From assembly GCF_001192835.1 (NCBI RefSeq), contig NZ_DF968182.1, positions 2,110,345 through 2,174,344 on the forward strand: DNA of 64,000 bases, given 5' to 3'. This DNA comes from Lentimicrobium saccharophilum (GTDB lineage: Bacteria; Bacteroidota; Bacteroidia; Bacteroidales; Lentimicrobiaceae). The notes beneath the pieces were generated by a model. That model did no database searches, was not told the DNA's origin, and saw only the letters and a program-made list of their open reading frames with translations. Positions 43,999-52,703 of the stretch are shown one piece after another; the first letter of the stretch is position 1; each line of letters opens with the position of its first letter. A program made the position numbers and the translations under genes.

Positions 43999-45049
43999 GC
44001 ATCCAGCCGAAAACTTTTTCGAGCACCGGCCGGCGAAGCCAGGCTTCATAGTCAAAATCAATGCAGTCTGTCAGCGTTTTTTCGATATGGCCCTTCAGCA
44101 AACTCACTATTTCGCGGTCCTTTCCAAATAACATAATCTCGTGCTGATACCTGAAGCTGCGATAATCGAAATTTGCCGAACCAATGGCAAAGGTTTCATC
44201 ATCCACCAGAACACATTTAGCATGCAGGTTTCCCGGAGTATAAAATCTGATCCGGATTTTGCTGTTATAGTAAAAACCCATGTATTTGCTGCGGAGAAGA
44301 TCAACTGATCTTACATCGGAATGCAGGGGGATAATAACATTCACTTCAACTCCCCGCCGGGCGGCCTGCATCATGTAGCGCCGGAGTTTATATCCCGGAA
44401 GAAAATAAGGTGTTTCAATATAAACCGATTTTCTGGCTTTCTGAAGCAACTTCTCGTAACGCTTTTTTATCTGCTGCCTGTATATGGATGGAAGATCCTG
44501 AACAATTTCAAACCCACGGTAAAAAATAGTACGCTTGTATGCAAACTTATTGAAGATATACTTTTTGTAAATCTTCGCACTGTCGTTGAATGTTTTTCGG
44601 AAAACCTGCGCCAGCGGACCTTCCACCCGTAGCATCAACTCTCTCCATTTCATGGAATAGGCCGTCAGATTTGCCGAACCAATGTAACAGATCTGATCAT
44701 CAATGATTAAAAGCTTCCGGTGGTTCCTGCGGTGGTTCTTTGTAAAAAAGTCAATAAAGAATTTGATTTTCTTAAAATAACGTACCTCGCCTCCAAATTG
44801 CCTGAACTGCTCAAAGAATGATTCCGGCAGACTGGTCCCCCATGAGTCGAGCAGAAGCTTAACCTTTACCCCTTCCTTACATTTTCGTACCAGCAAATCC
44901 CTGAAACGTTCCCCTACCGAATCATCCCCGATACGGTAAAACTCCAGGAATATATAACTCCTGGCTCCGGCAATGTCGTTTAGCATAGCTTGCTGGAACA
45001 TGGCCGGGTCATCAAAAAGCATTGAAGCATGCTGACCGCGGGGCTTCAT
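43973..45049 (-). CDS. cls: Cardiolipin synthase-like phospholipase D family protein
   Basis: A 358-residue protein with two PLD domains. The first HKD motif is NHRKLLIIDDQICYIGSANL (His-x-Lys-x4-Asp), the second LHAKCVLVDDETFAIGSANF. Cardiolipin synthases condense phosphatidylglycerol or related lipids at the inner membrane. This version lacks the two N-terminal transmembrane helices of ClsA and is closer to ClsB/ClsC in length, so membrane attachment would be peripheral. The C-terminal end (VFGWMLIPFRHLF) is hydrophobic. A perfect -7 element precedes the start. Confidence 0.92.
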   Translation of the reverse strand: MKPRGQHASMLFDDPAMFQQAMLNDIAGARSYIFLEFYRIGDDSVGERFRDLLVRKCKEGVKVKLLLDSWGTSLPESFFEQFRQFGGEVRYFKKIKFFIDFFTKNHRRNHRKLLIIDDQICYIGSANLTAYSMKWRELMLRVEGPLAQVFRKTFNDSAKIYKKYIFNKFAYKRTIFYRGFEIVQDLPSIYRQQIKKRYEKLLQKARKSVYIETPYFLPGYKLRRYMMQAARRGVEVNVIIPLHSDVRSVDLLRSKYMGFYYNSKIRIRFYTPGNLHAKCVLVDDETFAIGSANFDYRSFRYQHEIMLFGKDREIVSLLKGHIEKTLTDCIDFDYEAWLRRPVLEKVFGWMLIPFRHLF

Positions 45050-45080
45050 CTGATCGTTGCTATATTGTTTCCCTGAAAGG

Positions 45081-45088
45081 CAAAGTTA
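45081..45088 (-). promoter_or_regulatory. Promoter -7 element of cls
   Basis: TAACTTTG on the minus strand, an exact TAnnTTTG match 32 bp before the ATG. Confidence 0.55.
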
Positions 45089-45178
45089 TGAAATCAAAGG
45101 TATCTATGCAAAACAAGGGATAGTGCCCTGTTAAAAAAGGACTACAAAAAGGAACCTGGCCGGGCTGACAAGTTTTAT

Positions 45179-45493
45179 TTATCTGCACCTTGGTGCATAT
45201 TCCCGTAATAAGCGTTCTATCTTCCGGGCGGCGGAAGGCGAAAAACCCCTGCCCTCGATCTGGCGTTTGGCGAAGGATTCAATTAAAATATCAGCCCCGG
45301 TGGCTTTTGGACTTACCTCAACATTGATAACATTCAGAATGGGAATTGATATTGATTTCATCCCTGAAAAAGGGCCTCTTTTCTTTCTTAAGGTAACAAA
45401 TGTTTCATCTATTTCAATCGATTCGGGATGCAGCAAGCTTCCTCCGTTTATCACACTTGATTTGAATCTGACAAAATGAAATGGCGCAAGCAT
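45179..45493 (-). CDS. Small PH-like protein, function unknown
   Basis: A 104-residue cytoplasmic protein. The run of short strands (ESIEIDETFVTLRKKRGPF, SISIPILNVINVEVS, ADILIESFAKRQIEG) followed by a C-terminal helix (SAARKIERLLREYA) resembles a bacterial PH-type fold that reads out an expression or membrane signal. I recognise no named family. The small Cys/His-rich frame at 45502-45750 ends only 8 bp upstream on the same strand. Confidence 0.6.
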   Translation of the reverse strand: MLAPFHFVRFKSSVINGGSLLHPESIEIDETFVTLRKKRGPFSGMKSISIPILNVINVEVSPKATGADILIESFAKRQIEGRGFSPSAARKIERLLREYAPRCR

Positions 45494-45501
45494 ATATATA
45501 T

Positions 45502-45750
45502 TTAATTATTGATAATATATTTTTGTTTCGCGTTTCCGGCAAGACTGCTTTCTCCCTGCCCCAAACATGCCTGATGCTGCTGAAGCAGCATTGATAAAAA
45601 TTTGTCATCCATGGCCTGCAAACAGGTATATGCTTCGTGAAGGCCAAAATGCCTTACAGCACCCCGGCAAACACAACCTTTAGAACGATGCGCCGCAGGG
45701 CATTTCCGCAATAATCCCAATAAACTAAGAATCATAATATTCCTTTCCAT
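45502..45750 (-). CDS. Possible small Cys/His-rich protein
   Basis: An 82-residue open frame from the ATG at 45750. The segment CPAAHRSKGCVCRGAVRHFG followed by LHEAYTC holds four Cys and several His residues in a spacing that could bind zinc. A hydrophobic N-terminus (MILSLLGLL) precedes it. Against it: the C-terminal third is low in information and I see no family match. It might be the first gene of a pair with the PH-like protein, or a chance frame. Confidence 0.35.
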   Translation of the reverse strand: MERNIMILSLLGLLRKCPAAHRSKGCVCRGAVRHFGLHEAYTCLQAMDDKFLSMLLQQHQACLGQGESSLAGNAKQKYIINN

Positions 45751-45913
45751 AATATATACATCAATTGAATAAATGCTCAACCGGTTTTAATAAGTCCATT
45801 GCGTTGTATTTTGCAATAATATTCAAATAAGAAGTACGAATGTTACCAAATGAATATCCGTAAAGCTTTTTTTATCATGCGTAGGGTAAAATGCCGGAAT
45901 CCGCTTAAAAAGG

Positions 45914-46663
45914 CTAAAGATTGCGTAGCACTTTCAGCAGATCGTCCCGTTTACGGTATGCAACCGGAATTTCCGAGTTATCTTTCAGAACACAGATTAA
46001 TTCATCCTTTTTGAATTTTCGTAAATGCGCGAGGTTAATGATGTGCGATTGATGAATCCTGCAAAAATTGTTTTCTTCCAGAACCGTCTCATACTCCTTG
46101 ATAGATTTGGAAACCATGATACGCTCACCATTTTCGAGAATAAATACCGTATAATTACGATCCGACTCACACCTCAGGATGTCATCAAATTCCAGCACAT
46201 GAATGGTATCAGCGGTTTTCAGAATGATCTTTTTGTTATCCTGCGGCGCAGGTTTTCCAAAACCATCCATCATCTTCTGAAGCTGGTTATTGATGTTGCC
46301 GGTTTCAATGATTTTTGAAACGCGATCAATCGCTACCTGAAGCTCAATAGGATCTACCGGTTTGGTAATGTAATCCACCGCATTGAATTTGAACGCCTTG
46401 ATTGCATACTCTTCAAAAGCGGTGACAAAAATCACCCGGAAATCTACCGGCATGATCTGCCTCAGCAGATCAAACCCTGAACCGTCAGGCATCTTAATAT
46501 CCAGGATCACAAGGTCGGGTTTTTGAGCCCTTATAACAGATATCCCGGACCTCACATCCTCGGCTTCGGCAACAACCTCAGCATTTGAGCAATAAAGCCT
46601 TATCATTTCCCGGATCGTTTCTCTTGACCGGGCTTCATCATCAATAATTACAGTGCGTATCAT
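45914..46663 (-). CDS. LytTR-family response regulator (orphan)
   Basis: A 249-residue two-component regulator. Residues 1-120 are a receiver domain with the acidic pocket IIDDEA, the phospho-acceptor Asp in LVILDIKMPDGSG, Thr in FVTAFEEYA and Lys in TKPVDP. Residues 150-249 are a LytTR DNA-binding domain (HVLEFDDILRCESDRNYT, FCRIHQSHIINLAHL). LytTR regulators bind direct repeats ahead of their targets. No sensor kinase gene is adjacent, so its partner is elsewhere. A purine-rich AGAGGAAATT precedes the start. Confidence 0.93.
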   Translation of the reverse strand: MIRTVIIDDEARSRETIREMIRLYCSNAEVVAEAEDVRSGISVIRAQKPDLVILDIKMPDGSGFDLLRQIMPVDFRVIFVTAFEEYAIKAFKFNAVDYITKPVDPIELQVAIDRVSKIIETGNINNQLQKMMDGFGKPAPQDNKKIILKTADTIHVLEFDDILRCESDRNYTVFILENGERIMVSKSIKEYETVLEENNFCRIHQSHIINLAHLRKFKKDELICVLKDNSEIPVAYRKRDDLLKVLRNL

Positions 46664-47074
46664 AATTTCCTCTGGTTATAGCGTCTGGCATTAACAGACA
46701 TTTGCTACCTGCCGTCAATCTTTACAGAACAACAGAAAAATGTAAATTTATACAAATGTATTGATAACTGCTTAATTGAAGTGCCATTTTTATCAAACGG
46801 ATAAACCCGGAATCCCTTTTGACACCTCACTGAATCCCATCCGGCAGGTTTCACAATAACTGTAAAGTCAGGGGATCAATCCGTGAAGGATTCTTTCAGA
46901 GTCAAAAGCATATTGTTTTGATGCAGAATTCATGTCAGCCAGCTGGCTAACCCGGCCCCCTTTTCTGCTATCCCTCAGAAACTGAAATAAAAAATTCAGA
47001 TACACGCTAAGGGTGCAGGAAGCGGCTGTTCTGATAAATAATGCAAAGGCATGACTGCTCAAAAAGAATAGTAG
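46664..47074. other. Intergenic stretch without a recognisable gene
   Basis: About 410 bp between the divergent LytTR regulator and yicC. No credible open frame, tRNA or strong hairpin is seen; only the yicC promoter at its right end is recognisable. Confidence 0.6.
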
Positions 47075-47082
47075 TACCTTTG
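47075..47082 (+). promoter_or_regulatory. Promoter -7 element of the yicC-gmk-cyclase-nadD operon
   Basis: TACCTTTG, an exact TAnnTTTG match 17 bp before the ATG at 47099, so the transcript should be nearly leaderless (about 10 nt). Confidence 0.6.
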
Positions 47083-47098
47083 TAATAAAAATGTGCCA

Positions 47099-47971
47099 AT
47101 GCTAAGGTCAATGACTGGTTACGGCAAAGCTGTTGCCAAACTCAACGGAAAGTCGGTAACCCTTGAAATCAGATCGCTTAACAGCAAGCAACTTGACATG
47201 AACCTGAGGCTGCACCCTGCGCTGCGGGACAATGAGCCGGAGATCAGGGCAGTTGTAAACCGGATGCTTGAAAGAGGCAAGGTAGAACTTACCGGAAACA
47301 TTGATTTTACAGGCACCGATCTGCCGGCCGTCATCAACAGGCCGGTTGCCGTTTCATATTACAATGAACTGAGTTCATTAGCCAGGGAACTGGGCGCAAG
47401 TGAAGAAAATCTGCTGTCAGTTGTAATGAAGATGCCTGAAGTAACCAGACTTTCGAAGGAGGAAATAACCGTGGAGGAATGGAATTCGATATTCACTTCG
47501 CTGAATGAAGCATTGCAGCAACTGGACGAATTCAGAAAACATGAAGGTGAGCTCCTGGAAAGAGATTTTATTCTCAGGATTAAAACCATACAATCCCTGC
47601 TGGCTGAGGTTGAGCCTTTCGAACAAAACCGGAACCTGCAACTCCGTGAAAAACTCCGCAACAGTTTTGCTGATTTTATTGATAATAACAATTTCGATAC
47701 CAACCGGTTTGAGCAGGAGATTATATATTATCTTGAAAAACTGGATATCACCGAGGAAAAAGTCAGGCTTGCCAAGCATTGCAAATATTTTCTCGAGACC
47801 CTTATTGAGGATGCCTCCAATGGAAGAAAACTCTCTTTTGTGTCGCAGGAAATAGGAAGAGAGATCAACACCATGGGGTCAAAGGCCAATGATGCCGACA
47901 TTCAGAAGCTGGTAGTAAGGATGAAGGATGAACTGGAAAAAATCAAGGAACAACTTGCCAACATTCTCTGA
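47099..47971 (+). CDS. yicC: YicC family endoribonuclease
   Basis: A 290-residue protein of the YicC/YloC family. I start at the ATG at 47099 (MLRSMTGYGKA), the family's standard opening; an in-frame GTG six bases upstream is less likely. The N-terminal YicC domain (LEIRSLNSKQLDMNLRLHP) and the C-terminal DUF1732-like domain (LEKLDITEEKVRLAKHC, GRKLSFVSQEIGREINTMGSKAND) are both complete. Relatives are metal-dependent endoribonucleases that influence small-RNA decay. The yicC-gmk pair is a common bacterial arrangement; the gap here is 2 bp. Confidence 0.94.
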   Translation: MLRSMTGYGKAVAKLNGKSVTLEIRSLNSKQLDMNLRLHPALRDNEPEIRAVVNRMLERGKVELTGNIDFTGTDLPAVINRPVAVSYYNELSSLARELGASEENLLSVVMKMPEVTRLSKEEITVEEWNSIFTSLNEALQQLDEFRKHEGELLERDFILRIKTIQSLLAEVEPFEQNRNLQLREKLRNSFADFIDNNNFDTNRFEQEIIYYLEKLDITEEKVRLAKHCKYFLETLIEDASNGRKLSFVSQEIGREINTMGSKANDADIQKLVVRMKDELEKIKEQLANIL

Positions 47972-47973
47972 TC

Positions 47974-48564
47974 GTGAATAAACCAAAAGAATCGGAAGGG
48001 AAATTAATCATTGTATCGGCACCTTCGGGGGCAGGTAAAACCACCATCGTGAAATACCTGCTGGCTTCCGGACTTAATCTTGGATTTTCCGTTTCTGCCA
48101 CAAGCAGGCAGATAAGGCCCAATGAAGTTGATGGGAAAGACTATTTTTTTATCACATCCGAAGCATTCCGAAAAAAAATCGAAGAGGGTGATCTGCTTGA
48201 GTGGCAGGAAGTATATGAAGGAAATTTTTACGGTACATTAAAATCGCAGGTAAAAATTTTGCTGGATCAGGGAAAAAACATTATATTTGATGTTGATGTC
48301 GTTGGCGGATTGAATATAAAAAATTATTTCGGCGACCGGGCTTTATCGGTGTTTGTTTCGCCACCTTCACTCGAAGAACTGGAGAATCGCCTCAGATTCA
48401 GAAAAACAGATTCGGAAGAGACGATAAACAGGCGGATGGAAAAGGCCCGCTGGGAGCTTGGTTTTGCACCCCGCTTCGATTACATCCTGGTGAACAATGA
48501 TCTTGAAACTGCAAAAAAAGAAGCCCACAAGGTGGTCACAGAATTTCTGAAGCCAAAATATTGA
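47974..48564 (+). CDS. gmk: Guanylate kinase
   Basis: A 196-residue P-loop kinase converting GMP to GDP. It starts with GTG, two bases after the yicC stop. The P-loop is VSAPSGAGKTT; the GMP-binding segment (TSRQIRPNEVDGKDYFFI), LLEWQEVYEGNFYGTLKSQV, FDVDVVGGLNIK and the lid region (RLRFRKTDSEETINRRMEKA) are all present. Length is normal. It supplies GDP to the operon's downstream nucleotide enzymes only in a general sense. Confidence 0.96.
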   Translation: MNKPKESEGKLIIVSAPSGAGKTTIVKYLLASGLNLGFSVSATSRQIRPNEVDGKDYFFITSEAFRKKIEEGDLLEWQEVYEGNFYGTLKSQVKILLDQGKNIIFDVDVVGGLNIKNYFGDRALSVFVSPPSLEELENRLRFRKTDSEETINRRMEKARWELGFAPRFDYILVNNDLETAKKEAHKVVTEFLKPKY

Positions 48565-48571
48565 TTTACTA

Positions 48572-49639
48572 ATGCAAAAAGCAGAAGTGGCATTAATGTT
48601 TTCTGACATTCGCGGTTATTCAAGGCTTCTTGAGCTTGATGAGCAAGAGGCCCTTGAGTTGCTGGCCAGACATAATGAAATTTCACAGCAGGTCATCACC
48701 GAGTACAACGGGCATCTGGTAAAGAGGCTTGACGACTCAGTACTCGCCTCCTTTGTGTCGGTTAACGATGCCTATCTGTGTGCAGTTGACTTTCTTGAGC
48801 GGCTCAAAGCGTTTAACCGGAATAAGGAAAAACCCAGGCGGCTTCTGGTAAGTATAGGATTGCACAAAGGTAAAGCGGAAGTCCGTAATTCCGTGGTGAT
48901 CGGCGAGCAGGTGAATGTGGTTGCCAGGCTGCAGGCCATGGCAGAACCGGGATGTATCTGCATGTCGAATGCCATGTATTCGGCCATCAGCAAGATGATT
49001 GATCTTAAGGTAGTTGAATACCGGGATGTTGAGATTGAAAACCTTCCGGGAAGTCATAACGTATATAAAACCCTCTCCATTTACCGCGATGAATTCAAAA
49101 TCGGCAGACCGGCAGTTCATCAGAAATCAGATTTCCGTTATAAAATAAAAGAGATTGAGCACCTTCCGGGCAGGGGCACTTCCTTTGCTTCCACAACTTT
49201 TGCTGCACTTATTTTCTTTTCAGTGCTTCTGGTCATGGGTGCAGGCATTCAGGCACAACGAACCAGCACCGGGCTCTCCGACATCCTCTCCATGTGGCTG
49301 AATTCTCCTGTATTATACTTTTCTGTAATTCCGGCTTCACTGTTCTTTGCCGCCCTGTATGCCAGGAGAAAAATGCGCGCAGTGTTTGATGATGTGCGGG
49401 AAGTTGATCGCATCCTGTCTTACATTATGTCACAATTGGGCTATCGCCAGCCCGTGCATGCCAAAGGCTTTATGCTTTTCAGACCGGAGCCGGGAAATTT
49501 CCTGATCCTCGGAATGCGCAAATTCAGGGCACGGGTTGATGGAAATACCATCCTGCTGCAGGGACCATATCTTTACATGTCCCGGTTGATAAAGATGCTT
49601 AAACATTATGAACAAACCGGGAAAACCGACTCCATCTAA
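48572..49639 (+). CDS. Class III adenylate/guanylate cyclase with C-terminal membrane helices
   Basis: A 355-residue protein with the cyclase domain first (residues 1-170) and two transmembrane helices after it (about 207-230 and 247-268), then a 90-residue cytoplasmic tail. Catalytic residues are recognisable: metal Asp in MFSDIRGYSRLL, Lys and second Asp in VKRLDDSVLASF, and the VIGEQVNVVARLQ segment with Asn and Arg. So it may be active, but the more usual GD of the second metal motif is DD. The domain order is unusual. It sits in an operon between gmk and nadD. Confidence 0.85.
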   Translation: MQKAEVALMFSDIRGYSRLLELDEQEALELLARHNEISQQVITEYNGHLVKRLDDSVLASFVSVNDAYLCAVDFLERLKAFNRNKEKPRRLLVSIGLHKGKAEVRNSVVIGEQVNVVARLQAMAEPGCICMSNAMYSAISKMIDLKVVEYRDVEIENLPGSHNVYKTLSIYRDEFKIGRPAVHQKSDFRYKIKEIEHLPGRGTSFASTTFAALIFFSVLLVMGAGIQAQRTSTGLSDILSMWLNSPVLYFSVIPASLFFAALYARRKMRAVFDDVREVDRILSYIMSQLGYRQPVHAKGFMLFRPEPGNFLILGMRKFRARVDGNTILLQGPYLYMSRLIKMLKHYEQTGKTDSI

Positions 49640-50213
49640 GCTAACCGGACTGTTTTTCGGATCCTTTAACCCCATTCACTTCGGGCATCTGTGTATCGCT
49701 GAATTTATGGTTGAATTCGGCGGATTGAAAGAAGTATGGTTTATTGTGTCACCTCACAATCCGCTGAAAGACAAGGCAACCCTTCTTTCGGACCAGTACC
49801 GCCTCGAAATGGTGGAAGCAGCCATTGAAAATGATGAGCGTTTCAGGGTCTCGGATATCGAATTCCGGATGCCCAGGCCATCCTACACCATTGATACCCT
49901 TGCCAGATTGAGCGAGCAACACCCCGACCGGCAGTTCGTGCTGATTGCAGGGACAGATGTCCTGCCTTCATTTCATAAGTGGAAAAATTACGAACAGCTG
50001 CTCGATCAATACCGCCTGATGATTTATCCCAGGCATGGAGATGAGGACCACCCCCTGCTCAGCCACCCTTCGATAACAGTGGTGAACGCTCCCCGCATCG
50101 AAATATCGGCAAGTTTTATCCGCGAAGCAATCAAAAACGGTAAAAACATCCGGTATTTCCTCCCGGATAAGGTTATGAAAATCATTGAGAAAATGGGATT
50201 CTATCTTCGTTAG
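49608..50213 (+). CDS. nadD: Nicotinate-nucleotide adenylyltransferase
   Basis: A 201-residue NaMN adenylyltransferase of the NAD pathway. The nucleotidyltransferase loop TGLFFGSFNPIHFGHL is followed by SPHNPLKDKATLL, RPSYTIDTLARL, IAGTDVLPSFHKWK and the C-terminal IEISASFIREAIKNGKNIRYFLPDKV with its S-x-x-x-R motif. The ATG lies 32 bp inside the end of the cyclase gene; it is the only Met before the loop. Its 3' end overlaps the convergent hydrolase gene by 4 bp. Confidence 0.95.
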   Translation: MNKPGKPTPSKLTGLFFGSFNPIHFGHLCIAEFMVEFGGLKEVWFIVSPHNPLKDKATLLSDQYRLEMVEAAIENDERFRVSDIEFRMPRPSYTIDTLARLSEQHPDRQFVLIAGTDVLPSFHKWKNYEQLLDQYRLMIYPRHGDEDHPLLSHPSITVVNAPRIEISASFIREAIKNGKNIRYFLPDKVMKIIEKMGFYLR

Positions 50214-51010
50214 CTTTCGCAGCAACGCCTGATGAAATCATGCAGGGCGGGAAACACCTTTTCAGGGGCTTCAAGAAAGCCCATGTGGCCAACATTATCA
50301 AGTAACATAACCTGAACATTTCGTCCCAGCATTGCCTGGGCCATCACCTTATTGTAAGGCATCCGGCTGTCGTTTTTACCAATTACAAAGTAAAGGGGCA
50401 TTTCTGTCTGAATCAGGAAATCGAGGCTGCCTGTCCGGAGTTTCATCCCCTCGAGCGATGCGATAATCGACCTGGGAGGGGTGGCAGCCGCGCGGTTCGT
50501 TAGAATTTCTATTTCCCCTGAGAGTCTTTCCCTGTTTTCATTGGCGAAAAGGTCCGGTATAAACTGGTGGATGAATCCGGTATGATTTAGTTTAACTATA
50601 TTTATAGTCCGGCTGCGGTTTTCCTTTGCCACTTCATCGTCGGGTGCAAGATGCGAATGTAACAGTACCATTCCTTTAACATGATTTCCAGAAGTGGCAG
50701 CCAGCTCTGCAGCAACATAACCGCCCATACTGTGTCCGCAGAGTACAAAATCGTCAACGCCTTCGTATCTGAGAATTGCCGATACCGCGGCCGCCATATC
50801 CGGCATGGTGTGTACCTCGCCCAGCATACCACTCCGGCCATGTCCCGGCAGGTCAATCATCAATACACTGAATTCCTTTTCAAGTACCGCAGCAAGCCCG
50901 CTCCAGATCTCCGCCGATTCCATAAAACCGTGCAACAGCACAACCCAAGGCCCTTTCCCGGTTTTCCGGTAAAATAACGGGGTGTTTCGATAAGTAATTG
51001 ATTCCGACAT
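50210..51010 (-). CDS. Alpha/beta hydrolase
   Basis: A 266-residue cytoplasmic hydrolase. Oxyanion-hole motif LLHGFMESAEIW, nucleophile elbow CGHSMGGYVAAE (Ser), Asp near IGKNDSRMP and His in DNVGHMGFLEAPE make a full triad. It resembles the BioH/MhpC-like esterase group. There is no signal peptide. Substrate unknown. No operon partner: the aminopeptidase P gene upstream is separated by 99 bp. Confidence 0.9.
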   Translation of the reverse strand: MSESITYRNTPLFYRKTGKGPWVVLLHGFMESAEIWSGLAAVLEKEFSVLMIDLPGHGRSGMLGEVHTMPDMAAAVSAILRYEGVDDFVLCGHSMGGYVAAELAATSGNHVKGMVLLHSHLAPDDEVAKENRSRTINIVKLNHTGFIHQFIPDLFANENRERLSGEIEILTNRAAATPPRSIIASLEGMKLRTGSLDFLIQTEMPLYFVIGKNDSRMPYNKVMAQAMLGRNVQVMLLDNVGHMGFLEAPEKVFPALHDFIRRCCES

Positions 51011-51036
51011 TTTAATTTTTGAAGATTATAAGATGG

Positions 51037-51079
51037 CAGTCCCGGCCGGTTGAAATTTCCCGCCTTCAGGCCGGGACTG
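51037..51079. repeat. Perfect 11-bp inverted repeat
   Basis: CAGTCCCGGCC (51037-51047) and GGCCGGGACTG (51069-51079) flank a 21-base loop, between the aminopeptidase P stop and the hydrolase start. There is no T-run on either strand, so it is not a standard terminator. Confidence 0.6.
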
Positions 51080-51109
51080 AATAAATGAAAAATGTTTGAA
51101 ACAGGTCTT

Positions 51110-52501
51110 TTACTTTTTCATAATGGCTTCAATTTCGGCAACCGTTTTAGGTATCGGCCTGCCGAGCACCCGGTTACCGGTTTCAGTCACCAGCACATCG
51201 TCTTCGATACGGATGCCACCAAAGTCCTTATATGTTTCAACCTTTTCGTAGTTGATAAATTCCGTGAACTTACCTTCGGCTTTCCACTGGTCAATCAGGG
51301 CAGGGATAAAGTAGATGCCCGGCTCCACGGTAAGCACAAAGCCCGGTTGCAGGCGGCGGCCAAGGCGGAGGAATGCCGTACCGAACTGGGATGCGCGGGT
51401 AATCTCTTCGTCATATCCCACATAATTTTCACCCAGATTTTCCATATCGTGCACATCCATACCCATCATATGGCCGAGACCGTGGGGAAAAAAGAGGGCA
51501 TGAGCGCCGGCTTCAACCGCTGCCTGGGTATCACCCTTCATCAATCCAAGGGCTTTCAGGCCATCAGCAATGGTTTTCGCGGCCAGCAGATGAACTTCAC
51601 GATAGGGAATACCGGGTTTTATGGCGGCAATGGCCTTCAGGTTCGCATTCAGCACAATTTCATAAATTCCGCGCTGCCGCTCGTTGAATTTCCCTCCTAC
51701 GGGAACCGTACGGGTGATGTCGCTTGAGTATAGGCTTTCCTCTGATTCGCAACCGGCATCCACCACCATCATGCGTCCTTCGGAAAGGGTATTGCCATGA
51801 TAGTGATTATGCAGGGTCTGCCCGTTGACACTCAGAATAACCGGGAATGATACCGGACCGGCATTCGCCAGGGCGATCCCCTCGATGGTACCCGCAATTT
51901 CCTGCTCTACAATCCCGGGGTGCGCCATTTTCATGGCGGTGGTGTGCATCAGATAAGCCACATCGACCATTTTTTCAATTTCGGCAATCTCTTCGGCCGA
52001 CTTGATGCTGCGCAGTTTAACGACCGCCTTGATCAGTTCAACGGAGGCAGCCGCTTTCTGCTCTGCCACAGGGATGCCCAGCAACGTCCAAAGCTGTATC
52101 CTGGTTTCGCCGCGGTACGGGGGAAGAAAATGCACTTTGCGCCCTTTATTAAGCGCTTCAGCGATGTAATCGCCAAATCCCTGAAGGGGGGCAGTACGAT
52201 CGATACCAACAAGTTTCCCTCTGTCGGCCATCGAAGGCTGTGGACCCATCCAGATGATGTCGTCCATATCCACATCGTTACCGAAGAGCAGTTCGGCCCC
52301 GCTGTCGAAGTCGATGATACCTGCCAGATCAGGCTGATTCAGGCCAAAGAAATAGCTGAATGTACTGTCCTGCCTGAAATGGTAAGTATTGGCCGGATAA
52401 TTGAAAGCGGCTTCGGTGTTGCCTGGAAAAACAGCAATTCCTGATTTGATTTCCCTGCGAAGGGCTTCGCGCCTGCCGGCGTATGTTCCTGGAGCAAACA
52501 T
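51110..52501 (-). CDS. Aminopeptidase P family (M24B) metallopeptidase, paralogue 1
   Basis: A 463-residue Xaa-Pro aminopeptidase-like enzyme. An N-terminal creatinase-type domain (residues 1-170) is followed by the pita-bread catalytic domain. Metal ligands: Asp in VVDAGCESEE, Asp in SSDITRTVPVGGKF, His in FPHGLGHMMGMDVHD, Glu in LTVEPGIYFIP and Glu in GGIRIEDDVLV. There is no signal peptide. A perfect -7 element precedes it. The neighbouring gene upstream is a second, distinct M24B enzyme. Confidence 0.94.
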   Translation of the reverse strand: MFAPGTYAGRREALRREIKSGIAVFPGNTEAAFNYPANTYHFRQDSTFSYFFGLNQPDLAGIIDFDSGAELLFGNDVDMDDIIWMGPQPSMADRGKLVGIDRTAPLQGFGDYIAEALNKGRKVHFLPPYRGETRIQLWTLLGIPVAEQKAAASVELIKAVVKLRSIKSAEEIAEIEKMVDVAYLMHTTAMKMAHPGIVEQEIAGTIEGIALANAGPVSFPVILSVNGQTLHNHYHGNTLSEGRMMVVDAGCESEESLYSSDITRTVPVGGKFNERQRGIYEIVLNANLKAIAAIKPGIPYREVHLLAAKTIADGLKALGLMKGDTQAAVEAGAHALFFPHGLGHMMGMDVHDMENLGENYVGYDEEITRASQFGTAFLRLGRRLQPGFVLTVEPGIYFIPALIDQWKAEGKFTEFINYEKVETYKDFGGIRIEDDVLVTETGNRVLGRPIPKTVAEIEAIMKK

Positions 52502-52542
52502 ATATTAAGTTTTAAAGATTTAAAAATCAGTGTTCAGTCTGA

Positions 52543-52550
52543 CAAAAATA
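52543..52550 (-). promoter_or_regulatory. Promoter -7 element of the first aminopeptidase P gene
   Basis: TATTTTTG on the minus strand, an exact TAnnTTTG match 42 bp before the ATG at 52501. Confidence 0.5.
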
Positions 52551-52703
52551 GCATTTTCAGCCGGAATGCCGGCAATATTTACTATCAAACCTGGAATCAG
52601 GGCTTTCCATTCCTGCGGAATATCATACCCAGAAGGCCCCTATCCTGTCACAACCCGGGTATGGACGGGCAACTATAATAAGCAGTGTTTGAAAAAACCA
52701 ATA

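Noticed and set aside
46868-47062. A 64-residue leftward frame between the LytTR gene and yicC.
   Set aside because: Low-information composition, no promoter element and no neighbour in operon distance.
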